DNA of 12,045 nucleotides. It comes from Bacteroidales bacterium UBA3868 (GTDB taxonomy: Bacteria; Bacteroidota; Bacteroidia; Bacteroidales; WCHB1-69). Below, in pieces: positions 7,351 to 12,045 of the stretch (positions are counted from its first letter, which is position 1; every line of letters starts with the position of its first letter). Below the pieces are notes generated by a model. The model did not search any database. It saw nothing but the letters and a program-made list of their open reading frames with translations, and was not told where the DNA came from. The stretch spans positions 224 through 12,268 of the forward strand of contig DGGS01000003.1 of the NCBI GenBank assembly GCA_002392325.1. Reading direction: 5' to 3'. The position numbers were made by a program, and so were the translations under genes.

Positions 7351-7941
7351 ATGAAAAAAATCATTCTTATTGTAGTAGTCATCATCCTTGCACTGCTCGC
7401 CATGTTAATAACACCGTACAACAACATGGTCAAAAAAGACGAAAACTGCACCAATGCCTGGGCTAATGTGGAAAACGCCTATCAGCGTCGTGCAGACCTC
7501 ATCCCCAACTTGGTGAAAACCGTACAAGGTGCCGCCAATTATGAGAAAGGAACGCTGGAAGCGGTCATCAACGCCCGTTCCAAAGCCACTTCCGTGCAAG
7601 TGAACGCCAACGACCTCAGCGAAGCCTCCATCGCGCAATTCCAAAAGGCGCAAGATGAACTGAGTTCCGCCTTGAGCCGTTTGATGGTGGTGGTAGAGCG
7701 CTATCCTGATTTGAAAGCCAACCAGAACTTCCTGGAGTTGCAAGCCCAGTTGGAAGGCACCGAAAACCGCATTGCGGTGGAGCGCAACAAGTTCAACGAG
7801 GTGGTGAAAGAATACAACACCTACATCCGCAAATTCCCGAACAACATCATTGCCGGAATTTTCAACTTCGACAAGAAAGGATACTTCCAAGCCGCTCCAG
7901 GCGCTGACAAGGCCCCTGAGGTTGATTTTAACTTCAACTAA
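7351..7941 (+). CDS. lemA: LemA family membrane-anchored protein
   Basis: LemA proteins are short inner-membrane-anchored helical-bundle proteins whose biochemical role is not established. The 196-residue product has an N-terminal hydrophobic segment (4-20) and then the family signature YNNMVKKDENCTNAWANVE (23-41). YQRRADLIPNLVKTVQGAA (44-62) follows. The rest is amphipathic helix, including SRLMVVVERYPDLKANQNF (109-127) and ENRIAVERNKFNEVVKEYN (138-156). FPNNIIAGIFNF (162-173) is the usual end of the family domain. Length is normal. The gene directly precedes a TPM-domain gene (2 bases apart), a pairing common in many bacteria. The start has no Shine-Dalgarno; the preceding bases are AT-rich. 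Confidence 0.95.
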   Translation: MKKIILIVVVIILALLAMLITPYNNMVKKDENCTNAWANVENAYQRRADLIPNLVKTVQGAANYEKGTLEAVINARSKATSVQVNANDLSEASIAQFQKAQDELSSALSRLMVVVERYPDLKANQNFLELQAQLEGTENRIAVERNKFNEVVKEYNTYIRKFPNNIIAGIFNFDKKGYFQAAPGADKAPEVDFNFN

Positions 7942-7943
7942 GC

Positions 7944-8744
7944 ATGAGAAGACTCGCACTTTGCCTGCTCCTGTTGGGTGTGCTGGTGGGAGGATTTTGC
8001 AAATCCGACATACCTCCGGCGCCCAATCCACCCCGTTTGGTCAATGACTTTGCGGGGGTGATCCCGTCTGCGCAAGTGGATGATATGGAGCATCGGCTGG
8101 TGGCGTTCAACGACAGCACCTCCAATGTGATCTGTGTGGTGACGGTGGACGATTTGGGCCATTATTCCGCGGCGCAGTTCGCCTACGAGATTGGCGACCA
8201 GTGGGGTGTACGGTCCAAAGACAAGCGCAACGGAGTGGTCATCCTCATCAAGCCCCGCAACAGCAATGGTGGTGGAGAAGTCTATATATCCGTAGGTTAT
8301 GACCTTGAGGGCGCTATTCCCGACGCTATCGCCAAGCGCATTATCGAACAGAAGATGATTCCGGAGCTCAAGGAGGAAAAGTATGGTGACGCTATCGACT
8401 CGGCACTGGCCTACATCCTACCTTTGGCGGCGGGCGAAATTTCCGCCAAAGATTTGGAAGACGACCCGTCGGACGGTGAAATCGCCCTGCTGGTTTTCAT
8501 TCTGTTCATCATCGTCACCGTGGTGATCCTCATCAAAATCAGCAAGAAAATGCCACCCAGTTCCGGCAATTATGGAAGCGGAACAGGACGCGGTTATTAC
8601 ACCGGCCCCACTTATATGGGCGGTTATCCCAGCAGCCACTGGGGTGGCGGAGGTTTCAGCGGAGGCGGCTTCAGTGGTGGCGGTTTCGGCGGATTTGGTG
8701 GTGGCGGCGGCTTCGGCGGCGGTGGCGCAGGCGGACGATTTTAA
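7944..8744 (+). CDS. TPM-domain (YgcG-like) membrane protein with glycine-rich C-terminus
   Basis: The 266-residue product has an N-terminal hydrophobic export signal (about 3-18). A TPM domain (about 32-160) follows, with RLVNDFAGVI (31-40), QWGVRSKDKRNGVVILI (86-102) and VYISVGYDLEGAIPDAIAKR (113-132), which are family landmarks. Then come an acidic stretch EDDPSDGE (172-179), one membrane helix (180-199), and a tail ending in Gly/Phe/Ser repeats (233-264) with GGRF at the C-terminus. The domain therefore faces the periplasm and the Gly-rich tail the other side, if the N-terminal segment is cleaved. TPM domains have been linked to phosphatase activity in chloroplast TLP18.3 and to photosystem II repair; the bacterial role is unclear. 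It is probably co-transcribed and co-translated with lemA. Many Bacteroidota loci carry two TPM genes after lemA; here only one is present. Confidence 0.92.
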   Translation: MRRLALCLLLLGVLVGGFCKSDIPPAPNPPRLVNDFAGVIPSAQVDDMEHRLVAFNDSTSNVICVVTVDDLGHYSAAQFAYEIGDQWGVRSKDKRNGVVILIKPRNSNGGGEVYISVGYDLEGAIPDAIAKRIIEQKMIPELKEEKYGDAIDSALAYILPLAAGEISAKDLEDDPSDGEIALLVFILFIIVTVVILIKISKKMPPSSGNYGSGTGRGYYTGPTYMGGYPSSHWGGGGFSGGGFSGGGFGGFGGGGGFGGGGAGGRF

Positions 8745-8762
8745 CAACCTTTTAATACAACA

Positions 8763-8770
8763 TAATTTTG
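8763..8770 (+). promoter_or_regulatory. Possible -7 promoter element for the NSS transporter
   Basis: TAATTTTG fits TAnnTTTG and lies 47 bases before the transporter ATG. Its last three bases are the first bases of the palindrome at 8768-8799, so the transcript would begin inside that hairpin. No -33 element is seen. It could be a chance match in an AT-rich gap. Confidence 0.3.
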
Positions 8771-8799
8771 TAGGGACGCGATGAATCGTGTCCCTACAA
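8768..8799. repeat. 32-bp palindromic intergenic element (REP/MITE-like hairpin)
   Basis: TTGTAGGGACGCGAT (8768-8782) and ATCGTGTCCCTACAA (8785-8799) form a 15-bp inverted repeat around GA, with a single G/T wobble position. The arms are strongly biased (GTAGGGAC / GTCCCTAC), as in dispersed palindromes seen in some bacterial genomes. It fills the 73-bp gap between the TPM gene and the transporter. No T-run follows on either strand, so it is not a classical intrinsic terminator, though the hairpin could still slow polymerase or protect an mRNA end. No second copy exists in this window. Confidence 0.8.
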
Positions 8800-8817
8800 T
8801 GATAAAAAACAACAAAT

Positions 8818-10167
8818 ATGGAAAACTACACACGAGGGTTCTCTTCCAATATTGGCGCTATTTTGGCGGCGGCCGGCGGTGCGGTGGGACTGGGCAACAT
8901 CTGGCGCTTTCCCTATATGCTCGGACAAAACGGCGGCGGCGCCTTTCTGTTGGTTTATGTGTTTTTCGTCATCCTCATCGGCGTGCCCCTGATGATGACC
9001 GAGTTCATCATCGGACGCCGCGCGCAAAGCAATGTGGTGGGCGCTTACAGGAAACTCAGCCATGGTAATAAAGGCTGGATAACCCTCGGAATCTTCGGCA
9101 TTGTGGCCGCATTTCTCATTTACGCCTTTTATAGCGTGGTGGCCGGCTGGACCCTCAATTATATTGTACTTTCCTGCCGCGGACATCTTTCTGGAAAAGA
9201 ACCTGAGGCCATCACCCAACTCTTCCAATCATTTACGCAAGACTCTTTCTGGCCATTGCTATACCAAGGTTTGTTCCTCATCCTCACTGGTTCGGTAATT
9301 GTGATGGGTGTGCAGAAAGGCATTGAGAAAGTGTCCAAAATCCTGATGCCCATACTGTTTATCCTGCTCATTCTCATGAGCGTGCGTTCGCTGACGCTGG
9401 GCGCCGGAGCCAAAGAAGGGTTGGCGTTCCTCTTCAAGCCCGACTTCAGCAAGCTCACCGGCTCCGGCATCCTGGCGGCTCTGGGCCAGTCGTTCTTCTC
9501 ACTGAGCATCGGCATGGGCGCCATGGTGACCTACGGTTCCTACATCCGCAAAGAAGACAAATTGTTCAACACCAGCTTATGGATTGCCGGATGCGACTCG
9601 CTGGTGGCCATCCTGGCCGGTATTGTCATCTTTCCGGCAGTCTTCGCCTTCGGCATGAACCCCGCCAGCGGTCCTGAACTGGTTTACATCGTATTACCTA
9701 ATGTGTTCAACAGCATGCCTGCAGGCACGCTGTTCGCCATCATCTTCTTTGTGCTGCTGGGCATCGCCGCCCTCACATCCACCATCTCGCTACTGGAAAT
9801 CCTGGTGGCCTTCGGTGTGGAGGAATTCCACTGGAAACGGGGCGTTGCCTCCTTCTTCGGCACGCTGCTGGTGTTCCTCATCGGCGCATTCTGCAACCTC
9901 TCTTTCGGTCCGCTGAAAGACGCCACCCTGTTCGGAAAAACCATCTTCGACCTCTTTGACCTCATCACCGCCTCCTACCTGATGCCCATCGGCGCCCTGC
10001 TGATGACTATCTTCCTGGGATGGTTCTTCCCGAAAGTGGAAGTGAAGGACGAACTCTCCAACGGCGGCACCCTCAAAGTAAAAGCGTTCGAACTCTACTA
10101 TTTCATCCTGCGTTTCGTATCCCCGATAGCATTGCTGATCATCATTATTTCGGGAATAATTGGATAA
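8818..10167 (+). CDS. Sodium-dependent transporter, neurotransmitter:sodium symporter (NSS/SNF) family
   Basis: This is an inner-membrane symporter of the LeuT fold that couples Na+ influx to uptake of an amino acid or similar solute. The 449-residue product opens with the TM1 signature GGAVGLGNIWRFPYMLGQNG (20-39), whose Asn27 is a sodium ligand, then GGGAFL (39-44). TM6 carries GQSFFSLSIGMGAMVTYGSY (223-242), with Ser228 where LeuT has Thr254. TM8 carries AALTSTISLLE (317-327), placing Ala317, Thr320 and Ser321 at the LeuT Ala351/Thr354/Ser355 sodium sites. Hydrophobic segments count to about 11, ending at residue 448, as in many bacterial members that lack TM12. The substrate cannot be read from the sequence. 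The start follows the palindrome by 18 bases and has no Shine-Dalgarno. Confidence 0.95.
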   Translation: MENYTRGFSSNIGAILAAAGGAVGLGNIWRFPYMLGQNGGGAFLLVYVFFVILIGVPLMMTEFIIGRRAQSNVVGAYRKLSHGNKGWITLGIFGIVAAFLIYAFYSVVAGWTLNYIVLSCRGHLSGKEPEAITQLFQSFTQDSFWPLLYQGLFLILTGSVIVMGVQKGIEKVSKILMPILFILLILMSVRSLTLGAGAKEGLAFLFKPDFSKLTGSGILAALGQSFFSLSIGMGAMVTYGSYIRKEDKLFNTSLWIAGCDSLVAILAGIVIFPAVFAFGMNPASGPELVYIVLPNVFNSMPAGTLFAIIFFVLLGIAALTSTISLLEILVAFGVEEFHWKRGVASFFGTLLVFLIGAFCNLSFGPLKDATLFGKTIFDLFDLITASYLMPIGALLMTIFLGWFFPKVEVKDELSNGGTLKVKAFELYYFILRFVSPIALLIIIISGIIG

Positions 10168-10174
10168 ACGAGTG

Positions 10175-10182
10175 AAGGAGGT
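10175..10182 (+). promoter_or_regulatory. Strong Shine-Dalgarno-like sequence deciding a GTG start
   Basis: AAGGAGGT is a near-perfect anti-16S complement, and GTG at 10190 lies 8 bases after its AGGAGG core. This is unusual here because no other start in the window has such a site. The surrounding stretch (10171-10220) is G-rich and partly tandem (GGTGCTA, GGTGCTG), so the match could be fortuitous. Confidence 0.45.
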
Positions 10183-10189
10183 ACAAGAG

Positions 10190-12045
10190 GTGAAAGTGGT
10201 GCTAGGTGCTGGGGTAAAGGCGAAGTCTCTAATCGTCAGAAAACTGCTCTTATGTTTCATATTCCTATTTCCCCTGCTGCTTTGTGCGCAACAGGATTAT
10301 GTGGTCTTTTCCAGAAGCGGAGGTGTTTACGACGATCCTTTTCTGTTGACGTTGCAGTGCAACAACCCGCAGAATCATATCTATTACACCTTGAACGGCG
10401 GCACGCCCACTCGTTCTTCACATCTCTATACTCAACCGCTGCAGGTAAATCGGCAATTGTATTCGTCTTCCAATTTTTATCAGCAGCACATCACACCTCC
10501 TGACGAAGACCAGTTTTTGCCCGATTCCATTTTCAGGGCCATTGTCATTCGGGCTGCCGTGTTCGATGAGGCAGGCAACCGCGTCAGTTCGGTGGTAACC
10601 CAATCCTATTTCATCCAGTCTTTAGGCTGCGATTTTCATGGATTACCGGTTATGTCGCTTTGTGCAGATTCAGTCGATTTGTTTGATTTCAACACTGGCA
10701 TCATGGTTCCAGGTGTGCATCTCGTGGAGGACAATCCCCACTGGACGGGCAATTACTACATGACCGGGCAGGAATGGGAGCGTCTGTGCAATGTGGAATA
10801 CTACGCGGAGAACAATGGTGGTTTCAATCAGCAAGCAGGACTGCGCACCCACGGGGGCAACGGACGCCGGCACCAGCAGAAGGGATTGAAAATCTACGCC
10901 AGGGAGGAATACGGCAAAAAAAGGTTTTCACACGGTATTTTTGAAAACTACGACGTGACCAGTTTCAAACATCTGGTACTGAAACCTTTCGCCTGTTCAT
11001 GGACAGAAGCCGGATTTGAAGATTATTTGAGCAGTCTCATCGCTCATGATTTGAATGTGGACAACATGGCCTCACGCCCTATAGTCTTATTCCTTAATGG
11101 GGAATATTGGGGTATCTATTTCATTCATGAAAAAGCGGATGAACGCTATGTGGAAGACCATTATGACTTCGACCATGACTTTTGCAATATCATGGGAAAC
11201 TGGTTTTCCGTTGTGGAGGCGGGTGAAGGCACAAATTTTATAAACATGATGGAATGGCTGAAATCAGCCGATCTTTCCGATTCAATACAATATCAACAAT
11301 TATGCGAAATGATTGATATTGATAATTTTATAGATTACCAAATATTGGAAATCTTCATCGCCAACGCAGACTGGCCCGCAAACAATATGCGCTGTTGGCA
11401 AGTACCTGGAAGAAAATGGAGATGGTTTTTTTACGACGGGGACGCTGGATTCAAATACGTACAATCCTTGGTGTTTTCCAATGCGGTCAGCGAAAGCACA
11501 CAAGATTGGCCTACCAACGCACAATCTACCCTTATGTTTCGCAAACTTTTGCAGAACAAATCCTTTAGAAGAAAATTTATAGAACGATACAACAATCTTA
11601 TTAACACATATTTATCATACAATTACACACATCTATATTTAAATAAAGCACAAAATCTGATTCAAGATGAAGTTACTCGACAATCAGAACGTTTCGGCAA
11701 ACCAACCAATATGAAACTTTGGAACAAGCGGATTGAAGAAGTGGATAAGTTTCTTCGCCAACGGCCACAAATCTTGTTGGACAGTTTAAGCGACTATTTC
11801 AACTTCAAGGATTTTTCATATAAAATTGCCAAGAGCATTGTCATATATCCAAATCCAGCCACCAATCAATTCAGCATTTTTTTCAACGCCGATAATTTTG
11901 GCATCACGCGTATTATTATCAAAGACATGCAAGGACGACTCTGTTATAAAAATTCCTTGTTCTATGCGGAGGGGGAAAATAGGATCCCCATACAATGTAA
12001 TTTGCGTGACGGCACTTACATCGTATCGATTGGGAATATTTCAAA
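10190..12045 (+). CDS. Secreted CotH-kinase-family protein with chitobiase-like N-terminal domain and T9SS-type tail, 3' end cut off by window edge
   Basis: The frame is open from 10160 to the last base with no in-frame ATG before the domain region. GTG 10190 is chosen for its Shine-Dalgarno, giving 618 visible codons. Residues 16-34 form a signal peptide core (VRKLLLCFIFLFPLLLCAQ). Residues about 43-125 resemble the chitobiase/hexosaminidase C-terminal-like domain (PFLLTLQC, then IYYTLNGGTPTRSSHLYTQP). The CotH domain follows: GLRTHGGNGRRHQQKGLKIY (217-236), NGEYWGIYFIHEKADERYVE (303-322) with Lys315, and WRWFFYDGDAGF (410-421) with the Asp416-x-Asp418 pair. These are the expected ATP/metal-site features of this atypical kinase-like fold. 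From Ser549, SIVIYPNPATNQFSIFF starts a type A T9SS sorting domain, so the protein is probably exported across the outer membrane. Its target is unknown. Codons become AT-rich after about 11270. It starts 22 bases after the transporter stop. Confidence 0.87.
   Translation, partial: MKVVLGAGVKAKSLIVRKLLLCFIFLFPLLLCAQQDYVVFSRSGGVYDDPFLLTLQCNNPQNHIYYTLNGGTPTRSSHLYTQPLQVNRQLYSSSNFYQQHITPPDEDQFLPDSIFRAIVIRAAVFDEAGNRVSSVVTQSYFIQSLGCDFHGLPVMSLCADSVDLFDFNTGIMVPGVHLVEDNPHWTGNYYMTGQEWERLCNVEYYAENNGGFNQQAGLRTHGGNGRRHQQKGLKIYAREEYGKKRFSHGIFENYDVTSFKHLVLKPFACSWTEAGFEDYLSSLIAHDLNVDNMASRPIVLFLNGEYWGIYFIHEKADERYVEDHYDFDHDFCNIMGNWFSVVEAGEGTNFINMMEWLKSADLSDSIQYQQLCEMIDIDNFIDYQILEIFIANADWPANNMRCWQVPGRKWRWFFYDGDAGFKYVQSLVFSNAVSESTQDWPTNAQSTLMFRKLLQNKSFRRKFIERYNNLINTYLSYNYTHLYLNKAQNLIQDEVTRQSERFGKPTNMKLWNKRIEEVDKFLRQRPQILLDSLSDYFNFKDFSYKIAKSIVIYPNPATNQFSIFFNADNFGITRIIIKDMQGRLCYKNSLFYAEGENRIPIQCNLRDGTYIVSIGNIS

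Noticed and set aside
8643..8738. Short GGCGGT-like repeats suggesting a satellite or CRISPR-like array
   Set aside because: They are codons of the Gly-rich tail of the TPM protein, in frame and irregular in spacing, with no spacers.
8418..8747. A minus-strand 109-codon Ala/Thr-rich open frame opposite the TPM gene tail
   Set aside because: It is the antisense reading of Gly-rich codons (GGC/GGT read as Ala/Thr-type codons) and has no independent support.
8768..8799. Calling the palindrome an intrinsic terminator for the lemA-TPM transcript
   Set aside because: There is no T-run after the stem on either strand, so it is recorded as a repeat instead.
10252..10503. An 83-codon plus-strand frame with an ATG at the 5' end of the CotH gene
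   Set aside because: It is out of frame with the signal peptide and all domains; its product has no export signal or family resemblance. A programmed frameshift was considered, but the in-frame sequence already encodes a complete signal peptide.

Overview
The window looks like a chromosomal segment from a member of the Bacteroidota. Three things point there. First, there are several TAnnTTTG -7 promoter elements. Second, nearly every start codon lacks a Shine-Dalgarno sequence. Third, the gene set is typical of the phylum: a Bacteroidota-style Omp85-like barrel, a LemA/TPM pair, and a secreted CotH-domain protein with what looks like a type IX secretion (T9SS) tail. Order or genus cannot be fixed from the sequence alone. 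Coding GC is around 50% by eye, except for an AT-rich 3' half of the last gene.

Layout. On the minus strand, bases 3857 down to 1 hold a tight run of three genes: an Omp85-like outer-membrane barrel, murB (one base downstream of the barrel stop), and glmS, which runs off the left edge. A 118-bp divergent intergenic region (3858-3975) carries two back-to-back -7 boxes and separates this run from the plus-strand genes. On the plus strand are a class I/II PLP aminotransferase followed by a hairpin terminator, an unrecognised outer-membrane-type protein and waaA (Kdo transferase) 3 bases apart, then lemA and a TPM-domain membrane protein 2 bases apart. After these come a palindromic intergenic element, an NSS-family sodium-dependent transporter, and a large secreted CotH-family protein that runs off the right edge.

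How the genes fit together. Most of the window concerns the cell envelope. GlmS makes glucosamine-6-phosphate, the source of UDP-GlcNAc for peptidoglycan and lipid A. MurB commits UDP-GlcNAc to UDP-MurNAc. WaaA adds Kdo to the lipid A precursor. Two outer-membrane proteins, LemA/TPM and a T9SS-type surface or secreted protein fill out the theme. The aminotransferase and the amino-acid/Na+ symporter are metabolic neighbours.

I found no CRISPR array, tRNA, rRNA, transposase, integrase or defence system. Nothing here justifies claiming a wholly new system. The least-explained items are the barrel protein next to waaA, the palindrome before the transporter, and the CotH protein with its odd start region.
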